DNA of 64,000 nt from assembly GCA_021396245.1 (NCBI GenBank), contig WNYE01000082.1, positions 62,001-126,000 of the forward strand, in the 5' to 3' direction. Of this stretch, positions 1 through 9,924 are shown piece by piece. The number at the start of each line of letters is the position of its first letter. Positions within the stretch are counted from its first letter, which is position 1. This DNA is from Sporothrix humicola (taxonomy: Eukaryota > Ascomycota > Sordariomycetes > Ophiostomatales > Ophiostomataceae). The notes below the pieces were generated by a model, which searched no databases, was not told the origin of the DNA, and saw nothing but the letters and a program-made list of their open reading frames with translations. Both the position numbers and the translations under genes were made by a program.

Positions 1-2407
1 GTGCATCGCTGGACAGAGACTGGACCCCAGTGTCATACGGAGCACAATTATCGACATTGAGTCGATCTATATTCTTCAACAGCCAGAAGGCTAGAAATCA
101 GAAGCCAGGATCCAACAGCAACTCCCACTCGTCGATCTTATCGTCTCCCGTCCTTTTGTCTGTCACTGACCGCGTTCTCGTCCACGTCCACATTGTTTCG
201 TTTCTGGAAAGGGCAGTGCGGAGGGGCTGTTGATCCAGACTTTATGCAAAAGACATGTCTGTGTGTCCTTCTGTGTGTCTGTCCCTGTGTCCCCATCAAT
301 TCTGTCCCCTATCTTCTGCCCAGACTTGATAGAACCCTACCCCTGGGCCCTGCTTGAAGAGTTATTACGGAGAACGGGGGTAGCGTGTATTTTGGACGGA
401 GCAAACTTCTATTATTATCTCCCTGGCACAGGTCAGATATTTGTGCAAGCCTGCTCTCTGATGCATACTGTTTATTGTCAGATATTTGTTCTCGATGAAA
501 AGTCCACCGAATATTACCGAGTACAGCAATAAAAAACGTCCGAGGGCTGATGATACTGAACCGAAGTCGAGCCTTTGATGTCTTCAGGGGATCACCAGAT
601 GAGCCACAATCTGGGGAGATCATAAGGAGCATCTCTATGACAATCTGCACCGTCAACATGCGAGACCATCAACGACTTTTTATGCAAATAAAAGAGGGAG
701 AAGAACAGCATGAAGAATGCTTCATCTGCACGCTTTTCCCTCGTGTATCTTGCTTGTACCCTTAAAAACGAAGCTAGAGATTGAAATTAGGAAAATAGGA
801 GGCGCCATCAAAGACAAGTCAAACGCTAAAAGGCCCCGAATGGCGTCAGGAAATGAGCTGTAAAGCCGCCGCAGCGCTGGTTTAACTCCTTTTCAACGAG
901 TTTAATGGGGTTCAACGGTCTTTCTGTCGCGCCTGCCCCTTCCTTTAGATCCGACGCTAAGACGCTTGCACGACGCGCTCCAGGCGCGGAAATCACGACC
1001 TGCGCGACTTCGTATTTGTTCGGATTGACTGTGATGAGGCAGGCACGTTTTTGTGCACTCTGTAACTGCACATATGCATTCTCAGTATTTACAGTGAAGT
1101 ATCACCAACCTGGATTTCGATGTCAGTAAACATTACTGATTATCTTTATATCGGCCACGCGTGCCTATAGCCTATCTGATATAGATCGCAACGTCTCCTA
1201 CCTCGCCGTTTCTTACCGTTATTCTTTTCCTTCTTTTCTTCCTTCTTGCCCGACATTTCTCTCCCTTGGCCTCTCTGGATCTGTCCCATTCTCCCACACA
1301 TGTACTCCGTACCGAGCCCTTATATCTGCACGCACTGTCACAGTCCCTTACCCAATATATACTTGCGAACTCTTCATACGTCTTACGCACACGTATCCCG
1401 TCTGTGAGGGGCCGCAATTTATCCCCGGCTTGCGCTCCCTTTGCCCAGATTCACGGCAAACCCACAAGTTCTTTATGGCTTTTTTTCTTGGGTCGTCCAC
1501 GTTGTCCACGTATCTCAGGGTGCCAAAGCTTCAATGCCCCAATGGACAATACGCCCAATGCCATCAATAACGTCAATGCCCATCAATGCTCAGTTCTCGC
1601 CCCCAACATTGCCATTATCGCCAGCATCGCCAGCATCGCCAAATGCCGTCCGGAAGCAGCAAAATACAGCCCTGAGAGATGTTAGTGCACTCAGTAAGAC
1701 GCCAACGAGCGCTGGCAGACAAAGACAGCCGCTAGGCCGCTAGCGCCAGTGGCCGCCAGGCACAGGCCTCTTTGCCCCCTTGGCGGGACACGCCTAAACT
1801 TCCGCACAGCGCGTTCGCTTGTCTCTTAGGTTCTCTTAGGCGGGCAGGTACCTGGACGGTGGGCCTTCTACTGCCGTTCCAGCATTCCTGGCTCTCGCGC
1901 CGCCTGTCAACTACCACGGCCGGACTGCACTCTACTCCGAATGAAATGTCAGTGTGAATTTTCGAGATACAAGTGCACAAGTGTTCAAAGTATCACTCGC
2001 TCACTTCCTGTGCCGCAGCTCGAGTACTTTTGCTCACTTTTCGTCCACTTATTTATCCCTTTGTTTTCACACAGTTACTGTATTCAGTAGCAAAGGACTC
2101 CATAATGCGTACTTGCTGTGGGCTCGTGTCGACGCTCTTTCTGCATCGGATCGTGTGCCCATTGCTCTTGCCATGCCTCATGCCTCGTGCTCGCCTCCTT
2201 CCTCCTGAGCCTCCTTCTCTCCACATCCACGCTCCGCCCGTTGCTCCTTCTGCTTTTGCCATGTCACGCATTCGTAGCTTCGTGCCATTTCGTGCTTTCG
2301 TGCCTGCCCTCCTGGATGGACCGCCCGTCCAGGGCTCCTTCCCACCCTAAAAGCCAGCGCCGATTTCCCCTGAACGGGCCTCATTAAACTTAGCGCGCCC
2401 CAATTAA
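1..2407. other. Intergenic region, no gene recognised
   Basis: Short open frames occur on both strands at similar density, and none has a recognisable domain or a convincing exon-intron structure. One exact copy of the intergenic 10-mer TACTCCGTAC lies at 1303-1312. The stretch from about 1.2 to 2.4 kb is probably distal promoter of the RNA-binding protein gene at 3656. I see nothing else in it. Confidence 0.6.
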
Positions 2408-2410
2408 ATG

Positions 2411-3655
2411 TCTCCTGTCCGCTTTGGGCAATCGACAAACGACCAACGGGACATCACCCCCCCTTTTCCTCAATCCACCTAGCCTCTCCTCCCCTGTTCT
2501 CTCTCTCTCTCTCTCTCTCGCTTCTCACGCCTCTTCTCTGTGCCATTCTGCCTCCCTCACTCTAACCTTTTCTCCTCTCTTCACCCCTACGATCCTCCTC
2601 TCCTCCACCTTTCCCCTTCTTCTTCTCTACCCCCAGTCTGGTCTGTCGACTCCTTTTTTTCTTCTTTTTCGTCTCTCGCTCTTCTTCACTCTTTCGTTCA
2701 CTCTCTTTTTCCCCTTCTCTTTTCTTCTTACTCTCGCTCTCTCTTCCCTTTTCTTACCCTCTCTTTTCCCGTTTTCTGTTCCTCGACCTCTCTTCTCCTC
2801 CTCTCCTCTTCTTCTTTCTCGGTCATCCACACCTTTCTTCGTGGTCGACTTCAATTCTTCAACCGGCTCCTTTTGCCAGCTTCTTGCTTCTGCTTCTTTG
2901 CTTTCTTCTTTTTCTTCTTTCTTTCTTTTCTTCACTGCTCGTTTACTCTCCCCTTTTCAACTTCGAACCCACTCGCTTGTTCGCCTTTGCTCGACATTCT
3001 CGACATCCTTTTCGACGTCTACTTAGAGTCCTTCGTACGCGTCGCCCAACTCCGAGCCCGTATTCCATTTTTCTTCGATTTTGCTCGACATCTTTACCAG
3101 CCAGAAACTCGATTCACACAGGCAGACAACAGACCGTCCGTGTCCAGCCCGTCGCCTACAATATTCTATTTATTTATTTCTTGTTCTATATCACCAACAA
3201 ACAGGAAGCTCTTGTGCTTCTCGGCAGCCACCGTACGCCCGTTTTATAATAACCCTTTCTTGGATATATTCTGTCTTCTCCGAAACGAGCATCTTCAGCT
3301 TCGGTTCCTTCGACTCTCGACCACCCGCTTCGCTGACTCTGGTCCCTTTTTTTGTTCCTCGATACCCAATAATTCAATTCAACCCTTTCGATTCTTGGCC
3401 TCGCCTGGTTGTACCGACTTCTTCTCTTTCGACAAACCCCCCTTTTACCGAAACGACAAACAACTTTCTAGACACCGGTGTGCTCTAGATTCCAATCTCT
3501 TGATTTCTTGATCAGCACCTCAGCCGTCTTCGTCTTCCGTTCTTCCTCTCCCGAATCCACTTCCGTGCCCGGTCTCAGGGTACGAATCAACAGTCAAAAC
3601 GGCGGTCCTATCTCACGTTTCTCGGGACGGTCTTGTCCCCCCTCATCTGCTCGGG
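2411..3655 (+). promoter_or_regulatory. Long pyrimidine-rich, ATG-free leader of the four-RRM gene
   Basis: The 1245 nt before the start codon contain no ATG in any of the three forward frames; the last upstream ATG is at 2408. The first 600 nt are almost pure C and T, including a CT dinucleotide run near 2500-2520. This fits a long 5' untranslated leader, or core promoter plus leader, kept free of upstream start codons. The transcription start and any leader intron cannot be fixed from sequence. The wide open frame through 2540-3511 begins with GTG and encodes only Ser/Phe/Leu-rich low complexity, so it is not called as a gene. Confidence 0.55.
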
Positions 3656-6175
3656 ATGCAGGACATTAGCGCCCCCGTCAGCCAGTCTGGCCCCAACGGC
3701 GGCCGCTTCGGCCACGCCTCCAAGCCCTCCAACAGCGACACCGGCTTCTCCCACGGTGCCTTCACCTCCAACATCAGCGGCTTCGGCGACCGTCACCCGC
3801 GCCGGGCCAACATTCCCAGCATCAACACCCAGCCCATGAACCAGGCCCCTCCTCCCGCCACCACCGCCGCCGCTCCCGACATGACCACTCCTGGAACTGC
3901 CTTTGACATGCAGTTCACTTCTCTTCTCCCCTCCCAGCTGCTGCTCGGCAGCCCCTTCCAGCCCGGCACGCCTGCGGCTTTTGCCACATCTCAGTTCCAG
4001 GGCCAGATCGGCTACCAGCAGGCTCAGCAGCTCCAGCAGGCCCAGCTCCAGGCTCAGCAGCAGCAGCAGTCCAACGGCCAGCTCAACGGCCAGGCCAATG
4101 GCCAGCAGGTCGGCGGCCAGCAAAGCCCCGATCAGCAGAACATGTCGCCCCAGGCTTACCAGACGATCGTTTCGCCCTCGACCTACGGTGCTCCCCAGTT
4201 CTACTCGCCCCAGTCGCCGAGCGGCGCCTTCAACAACCTGGGCGGCCAGATCCAGGTCCCCATGCAGGCCACATCCCCGGTCGCTTTGTCGCCCGGTGTC
4301 GTGAGCGGCACCAGCCGCACCGTCTACCTGGGCAACATCCCCGCCGACACGCCCGCCGACGAGCTTCTGAGCCACGTCCGGAGTGGCCAGATCGAGTCGG
4401 TCCGCATGCTGCCCGACAAGAACTGCGCTTTCATCTCGTTCCTGGACGCCAGCTCCGCCACCCACTTCCACTCTGATGCCATCTTGAAAAAGCTCTGCAT
4501 CAAGGGCCAGGATGTCAAGGTCGGCTGGGGCAAGCCGTCCCAGGTCCCCACTTCCGTGGCTCTTGCTGTCCAGCAGTCGGGCGCCTCGCGGAACGTGTAC
4601 CTGGGCAACCTGCCGGACGAGATCACGGAGGATGAGCTGCGCGAGGATCTGGGCAAGTTTGGTGCCATTGACACCATCAAGCTGGTGCGCGAGAAGAACA
4701 TTGCTTTCATTCACTTCCTCTCCATCTCTAACGCCATCAAGGCCGTCACCCAGCTGCCTCAGGAGGCCAACTGGCAGAGCCCGCGCCGTGTTTACTACGG
4801 CAAGGATCGCTGTGCCTACGTATCCAAGACCCAGCAGCAGAACGCCGCTCAGTACCTTGGCATTGCCCCCGGCTACGCCAACATGCTAACGGGCGCTGAC
4901 CGCGACATCATCTCCAACGCTCTGGCGCAGCAGTCTGTGGCTGCCGCCGCTGTTGCCACCACAGCCGGTGGTATCAGCAACCTCGGTAACCGCACCATCT
5001 ACCTAGGCAACATCCACCCGGAGACCACGATCGAGGAGATCTGCAACGTTGTTCGCGGTGGTCTGCTGCACCACGTCCGCTACATTCCCGACAAGCACAT
5101 CTGCTTCGTCACCTTCATCGACCCCACTGCGGCTGCCTCCTTCTACGCCCTCAGCAACCTGCAGGGCCTGATGATTCACAACCGGCGTCTTAAGATCGGC
5201 TGGGGTAAGCACTCGGGCGCTCTGCCGCCGGCGATTGCCTTGGCTGTGAGCGGTGGTGCCTCGCGTAACGTGTACATTGGCAACCTCGACGAGACATGGA
5301 CCGAGGAGCGCCTGCGCCAAGACTTTACCGATTTCGGTGAGATTGAGCTGGTCAACACGCTCCGCGAGAAGAGCTGTGCATTTGTCAATTTCACCAACAT
5401 TGCCAACGCCATCAAGGCCATTGAGGCCATCCGCAGCAAGGACGAGTACAAGAAGTTCAAGGTCAACTTTGGCAAGGACCGCTGTGGCAATGCGCCTCGC
5501 CAGCTCCAGCCCGGTGGTAGCGGCAGCGCCAACGGCAACGGTGCTTCGTCTCCGAACAACGAAGGCGGTCGTATTGCTTCGCCCCCGCCCAACGGCTCGA
5601 CTAGCCAGAACAGCGGCTCGCCGACCAACGCCACCTCGCCCGGCAACAACCCCAACCAACCGGCCGTGACGCTCTTCAGCTCGACCAACAACGCTCTGAC
5701 CATGTACCTCAGCCACGTGTCGCAACAGGCAGCTCAGCAGCAGCAGCAGCAGCACCAGGTTCTGGTTGCTCAGCAGGCCGCACTGTTTGGCACGGCTGCC
5801 TCGCCGTCGAGCGAGCTGACTCTGGAGGTGCCCCAGGGCCCCATCATCTCGGGCCACCAGCAGTCAGCGAGCATGTCCAACGGCTACGCCAACGGTGCCA
5901 ATGCCACGACGGCTAACGGCACGACCACCATTGGCGGTCTGCTGGCACCTGGTAACCCTCGTGGCCAGCACAACCGTGCTGTGAGCCTGCCGGTTCTGGC
6001 CCCTGGCTTTGAGAACGGCGGCACAAGCCCCAACAGCGTTCCTGGTAACGGCGGTAACGAGGGCGAGCGCCGCGGGCACCAGTACCAGGCCAGCTTTGGC
6101 GGCATGGGTGCCGGGTTTGGCCTTGCCATTCAGAGCGGCCTGAACGGCTGGGTTGAGGAGGAGGTTGCCAACTAA
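3656..6175 (+). CDS. nrd1: RNA-binding protein with four RRM domains (S. pombe Nrd1/Msa2 type)
   Basis: Single-exon gene of 839 residues. Four RRMs are visible, each with an RNP2 core of YLGN or YIGN form: about residues 220-292, 312-392, 445-522 and 535-617. RRMs 1 and 3 end in a VGWGK/IGWGK signature; RRMs 2 and 4 end in a YGKDRC/FGKDRC signature, so they look like an alternating duplicated pair. The N-terminal 200 residues and C-terminal 220 residues are Gln/Asn/Ser/Gly-rich, with Gln runs near 120-165 and 690-700, and are probably disordered and condensation-prone. In S. pombe the homologue binds mRNAs and holds back sexual differentiation; it is unrelated to S. cerevisiae NRD1. Role here is inferred from family. 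ATG 3656 is the first ATG after a 1.2-kb ATG-free leader. A possible AATAAA poly(A) signal lies at 6219-6224. Confidence 0.9.
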   Translation: MQDISAPVSQSGPNGGRFGHASKPSNSDTGFSHGAFTSNISGFGDRHPRRANIPSINTQPMNQAPPPATTAAAPDMTTPGTAFDMQFTSLLPSQLLLGSPFQPGTPAAFATSQFQGQIGYQQAQQLQQAQLQAQQQQQSNGQLNGQANGQQVGGQQSPDQQNMSPQAYQTIVSPSTYGAPQFYSPQSPSGAFNNLGGQIQVPMQATSPVALSPGVVSGTSRTVYLGNIPADTPADELLSHVRSGQIESVRMLPDKNCAFISFLDASSATHFHSDAILKKLCIKGQDVKVGWGKPSQVPTSVALAVQQSGASRNVYLGNLPDEITEDELREDLGKFGAIDTIKLVREKNIAFIHFLSISNAIKAVTQLPQEANWQSPRRVYYGKDRCAYVSKTQQQNAAQYLGIAPGYANMLTGADRDIISNALAQQSVAAAAVATTAGGISNLGNRTIYLGNIHPETTIEEICNVVRGGLLHHVRYIPDKHICFVTFIDPTAAASFYALSNLQGLMIHNRRLKIGWGKHSGALPPAIALAVSGGASRNVYIGNLDETWTEERLRQDFTDFGEIELVNTLREKSCAFVNFTNIANAIKAIEAIRSKDEYKKFKVNFGKDRCGNAPRQLQPGGSGSANGNGASSPNNEGGRIASPPPNGSTSQNSGSPTNATSPGNNPNQPAVTLFSSTNNALTMYLSHVSQQAAQQQQQQHQVLVAQQAALFGTAASPSSELTLEVPQGPIISGHQQSASMSNGYANGANATTANGTTTIGGLLAPGNPRGQHNRAVSLPVLAPGFENGGTSPNSVPGNGGNEGERRGHQYQASFGGMGAGFGLAIQSGLNGWVEEEVAN

Positions 6176-6945
6176 GCATTGCCTGTGTTTTTTTTTGTGT
6201 TTTGCGTCTGTTTCTTGGAATAAAAACAAGTGTTGTGGCTATTGTCTTGTTTTGAATATTTGATTTTTTTTGGAGAGGGGATGGTGTCGAAGAGCGAAAA
6301 ACAAAAGAGAGAACAGAGAGAGCTATGAAAGGCAACACAGATTGTTTTTAGCTGTTGTAATTGCCCCCATCTTTATTTTTGGTATATTTTCTTATCTTCC
6401 TGCCTATTTATCATCTTCTGCCTATTTATCATTTTTTTGGCTACCTTCTTTCTTGCTTTCCCCCCTCTTTTGAACCTTTCATTTCTTGTTCCTATTTATT
6501 TTTATTTGCTTTTTCAACGCTTCTTCCACTCTCTTCGCTTCTTCTTTTCTGTCTTTTATATTTTTGATTTTGATTGTTGGGTTAATGGCTTCGTTTGCAT
6601 TTATCTATCGTCTCGAGTTTTCCGTTATCACAACAGAATACCAATAATTTCTGGTTTCCTTGTATAATATGTCTGTTGATCCCTTTTGGATACTGTTATA
6701 AAATCACAAGGCCGTCTGGTCGAACAAATCTACTATCATATATACAAACATTTCATATATTAGCTCATACATTAAAAACTATACATGAATTATTTCATAT
6801 TTACGGATGAATTTAACTGTTTATTTATTTCTCGTGTGTTCATGACTCATATCTGTGTTTATTATTTATAACTATTCAAACTTGTTGGATATAATATTAT
6901 TAAAAAAAAAAAAAAAAAAAAAAAACTGTGTCAACATAACTAACA
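6176..6945. other. AT-rich spacer between convergent genes, with an A24 tract
   Basis: This is the 3' flank shared by the RRM gene (+) and the neurochondrin-family gene (-). It is markedly AT-rich compared with the genes and has a run of 24 A residues at 6902-6925, close to the stop codon of the minus-strand gene. The open frames present are short and low in complexity. Probably two overlapping 3' untranslated regions. Confidence 0.6.
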
Positions 6946-9378
6946 TTACCTAGTATCTTCGAGTGTTGCCCGCACATCGTCGAGTGCTTCAACCAGACTT
7001 CCGCTCAACGATGACCCAACTCGAGACGAGGCCAAGGTCGGCCGCATCTGGTTTGCCAGGCCAATGACGGCACTGATGGAGTGCGTGTACCGGCGACGCA
7101 TCGACGGATGGGCATTGGCAACGAGGGCAGTGACAAGCTGAAGGACGGCGACACGACACTCGGCGACAGTGGCGGCAACAGTGGTGTCCTCTGGGGATGG
7201 ACGCGTGTCTTCGTCACTCGGGCCAGACCACGCAGCAACGAGTGTGACGACATCCATCCAGGCTTCCTGGGTACCTGGGCGCTCCTCTTCGACAATGGGC
7301 AGCAGAACGCGGACAATTTCAATGCCACGAGCTGCATCGGAGGTAGACTGTGGCCCTTGGAGAATGGCGAGCAGATCTGTTGTCAGGATCTTCCAGGCGC
7401 CATTGTCGAGCAAGAGCGATGTTGCGTCCCGTTCGTACGTATCATCTTCGTGTGTGCCGTCACCTCCACCTCCGCCAGATCCGTCGTCTGCAGTCAAGGC
7501 CGAAATGCCCTCGAACGCCACTAAAACCGACCGGCGGAAGTCGAGGCTGCTTGGGTCTGTGGTGCTGCTGCTGTACAGGTCAAGCAGCATGTCTGCCAAA
7601 CCCGCAGCCTCACGCCGCAACACTTCGTTGTCGTCCTCCCTCAGCCAGAGCGCCAATGCACGGACGGCGGCTAGCACTAGCGGATCACGACTGACGACTG
7701 TCTCAGAGGCAGCGGCGTCCCATGCCAGCGGTAATCCTGCAGTATCCAAGGAATGGGTGCGGGTATCACCGGTGCCAGTGCGTGCGTCTGGGTGCAGACC
7801 CTGGGCGCCGGCGACGGCAGCATCCCATCGATCACGCAGGTGCTCGGCTGTGACTGACAGGGTCTCGGACATGGACTTACGGAGGCGCAGCAGGTTGTCT
7901 GGAGTCAAGGAGATGGTGAGCAGCTCGTCCTCGCCGTCACCGTCAAGACTGCGCACGAGATAGCCGATGAAGGCAGACAGGATATCAAAGGCCGAAGCAA
8001 GACGAGATGCGTTGGCCGGGTAGTAGTCCTGGTTGTTGAGCTGAGCGAGAAGACCGGGCAGAGTGGCGCGGAGGTCGACGAGGAGCATGCTGACAAGGAG
8101 GTAGGCAAACGGCTTGTCCTCGGGCAGGGCCTTTTCCTTTCCCTTTTCCTTGCCTTTATCGCTTCCTCTGGTGGTCTGATCCTGGCCAAATAGAAGGTTG
8201 GAGGCGACATCTGGATAGGCGCGCAGGAGGGCTGCGGACGCGTGCGTATATGCTGCGCGCGAGGCCGCCGTGGGCCGGCTGGCGGCCAAGCGACGGATGA
8301 AACCGACAGCGGGATTGATCCAACCCGGGCTGGCAGATGGGAGAAGTTTGCGCTGCTGCTGTTGTTCAGCAAAGGCTTCTGCATTTCGCAGCAGACGGGC
8401 CAAAAAGTCGAGCAAGGTCACACCGTCGGTGCCCTTGAAAGCGGCGGCCAGTGCAGGGAGAGTGGTGTTGATGGTTTTGGTGATGGAGTTGACGTCGGGT
8501 GAATTTTCGGAAGTGGCCGTCGCCGCCAGCAGACCATGCAGCCAGGCGCGAAGAAGAATCTCGAGCACCAGCGGCTGTTCCGGCGCCAATTCTGTGAGAG
8601 GACTGAGATCGGTGACGCTCGAGTTGAAGACGGCAGCACCCTCAGCACAACTGACAAGCGTTGCGAGAGTTTGGAGGATAAGAGTCGTGGCCGACTCTGC
8701 ATCTGCATTCTGGCCTGTCGAGGTTCCGGCTGTTTTGGGAGTGGAGGCCGCATTCAACAGAGACGCAACCAAGAGCGGAATGCGCCCGACGAGTCGAGGA
8801 TCGCCGCGACGGTCATCGGGCAGAATGCGGACGGCAAATGTGTGCAGCACGGCGACAGCCAAATCCCGCATATTCGCAGAATCAGCGCCGCCTTTTCCAG
8901 ACTGAGATTGGGCTGCCTGGGACGAGGAAGGCGACGACGTTATAAAAGGCGTTGGGGGGGCGTTGAGCCCTGCGCGCAGCAGTTTATCGAGAAACTTGAC
9001 TGGGAGCGCATCCCACAATCTCAAGAGCGACGGCGAGCTGGCGGGAGGAGCTTTGCTTGTTGCGCCCCCATTTTCTCTGTCCTTTTCAGCTTCTCGGACT
9101 TGATCATCGAGAATGGCTTTTAGCAGCGCCAAGGCGACAAAGCGTGAAGTGTCGTCTTTGACCCGGAGAAGCTGCTCGATTCTAGTAATGGCTGCTTCTT
9201 GCGGGTCGGGTTTTTGGCTTGACTCGGATGGCGGGCTTTCGCCCGTCCCTTGAGCCTCTTGAGTCTCTTGGGCCGGTTCTGTCGGTTTTGTCTGCTCTGT
9301 CTGTTCTGCCTGCTGTGAATCGACAGTTTCATCAATCATCGCCACATCAGATGCGGCATCGTCGCCGGTGGAAGCCAT
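6946..9378 (-). CDS. Neurochondrin-family (DUF1941) armadillo-like protein
   Basis: Single-exon gene of 810 residues, assigned to the neurochondrin family from its overall pattern: an acidic Glu/Gln/Thr-rich N-terminus (residues 1-60), then all-helical Leu/Ala-rich segments. The family-like start is near residue 75 (RFVALALLKAILDD), followed by a segment with LWDALPVKFLDKLL and one with MRDLAVAVLHTFA. Insertions are low complexity: a Lys/Glu-rich patch near 405-418 and a Gly/Asp loop near 640. There are no enzymatic motifs or membrane segments. Animal neurochondrin is a cytoplasmic helical-repeat protein of neurons; the role of the fungal members is not established. ATG 9378 is the natural start. 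The gene is head-to-head with the ClC gene across 546 bp. The family call is from recognition, not from a search. Confidence 0.75.
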   Translation of the reverse strand: MASTGDDAASDVAMIDETVDSQQAEQTEQTKPTEPAQETQEAQGTGESPPSESSQKPDPQEAAITRIEQLLRVKDDTSRFVALALLKAILDDQVREAEKDRENGGATSKAPPASSPSLLRLWDALPVKFLDKLLRAGLNAPPTPFITSSPSSSQAAQSQSGKGGADSANMRDLAVAVLHTFAVRILPDDRRGDPRLVGRIPLLVASLLNAASTPKTAGTSTGQNADAESATTLILQTLATLVSCAEGAAVFNSSVTDLSPLTELAPEQPLVLEILLRAWLHGLLAATATSENSPDVNSITKTINTTLPALAAAFKGTDGVTLLDFLARLLRNAEAFAEQQQQRKLLPSASPGWINPAVGFIRRLAASRPTAASRAAYTHASAALLRAYPDVASNLLFGQDQTTRGSDKGKEKGKEKALPEDKPFAYLLVSMLLVDLRATLPGLLAQLNNQDYYPANASRLASAFDILSAFIGYLVRSLDGDGEDELLTISLTPDNLLRLRKSMSETLSVTAEHLRDRWDAAVAGAQGLHPDARTGTGDTRTHSLDTAGLPLAWDAAASETVVSRDPLVLAAVRALALWLREDDNEVLRREAAGLADMLLDLYSSSTTDPSSLDFRRSVLVAFEGISALTADDGSGGGGGDGTHEDDTYERDATSLLLDNGAWKILTTDLLAILQGPQSTSDAARGIEIVRVLLPIVEEERPGTQEAWMDVVTLVAAWSGPSDEDTRPSPEDTTVAATVAECRVAVLQLVTALVANAHPSMRRRYTHSISAVIGLANQMRPTLASSRVGSSLSGSLVEALDDVRATLEDTR

Positions 9379-9924
9379 TTTTCTCGGGGCGATAAATTCG
9401 TGGAAGATGAAACTTCCATGACGCCGTGATATATCCTCGATATGAAAAGCGACAAACTTTCCAGCAATATACCGTCGACGGGTGAAACGCTGAAAACAAG
9501 TTTTGTCTTGTTCATGGAGGTGAAGCTGTAAGTCCGCCTCTGACGTCCGCTTACTTGCATAATCCGCTGCTTACCAAATCTATCTGCCAAACCGGGCTTG
9601 AGCACGTTTCGGACCCACTTTAGCAGCACTGCACCTGCGACGTAATTGCTGCAAGGCCACAGCCTCCTGAACGTCCCTGGAGCTTGCAGCTTGCGACACT
9701 TGGCGATTCTGGAAACGACAACACAAGAACCGCCGCCAACCCGACTCATTTCCGGCGAAACTCAACCACGACCATTAATTTTACGACATTACCACGAACA
9801 GAATCGATCTACCTCGCATTTTCGCGTCTTTCTCCGGGTCTCCTCGTCGTTCTGCGATCTTCATCTCTTCCCAGCCTCGTCTAGGCTGCGCGATGACGGC
9901 GCTTCCTGCTGCACACACTCGACG
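9379..9924. promoter_or_regulatory. Shared promoter region of the neurochondrin-family and ClC genes, with an overlapping uORF
   Basis: 546 bp between two divergent start codons. On the plus strand an upstream ATG at 9893 opens a 14-codon frame that ends at a TAA at 9935-9937. It therefore overlaps the ClC start codon (9925) in another frame. The ClC frame itself stays open back to about 9646 but has no in-frame ATG there. No clear TATA box was seen. Confidence 0.5.

Noticed and set aside
2540..3511. 323-codon open frame upstream of the RRM gene
   Set aside because: It begins with GTG, has no ATG at all, and encodes Ser/Phe/Leu-rich low complexity caused by C/T bias. It lies in the putative leader.
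3608..4714. 368-codon minus-strand frame opposite the RRM gene
   Set aside because: Antisense shadow of the RRM coding sequence, with Gly/Ala/Leu-rich composition.
9646..9924. N-terminal extension of the ClC frame
   Set aside because: No in-frame ATG before 9925; the extension starts at CTG and has no targeting or domain character.
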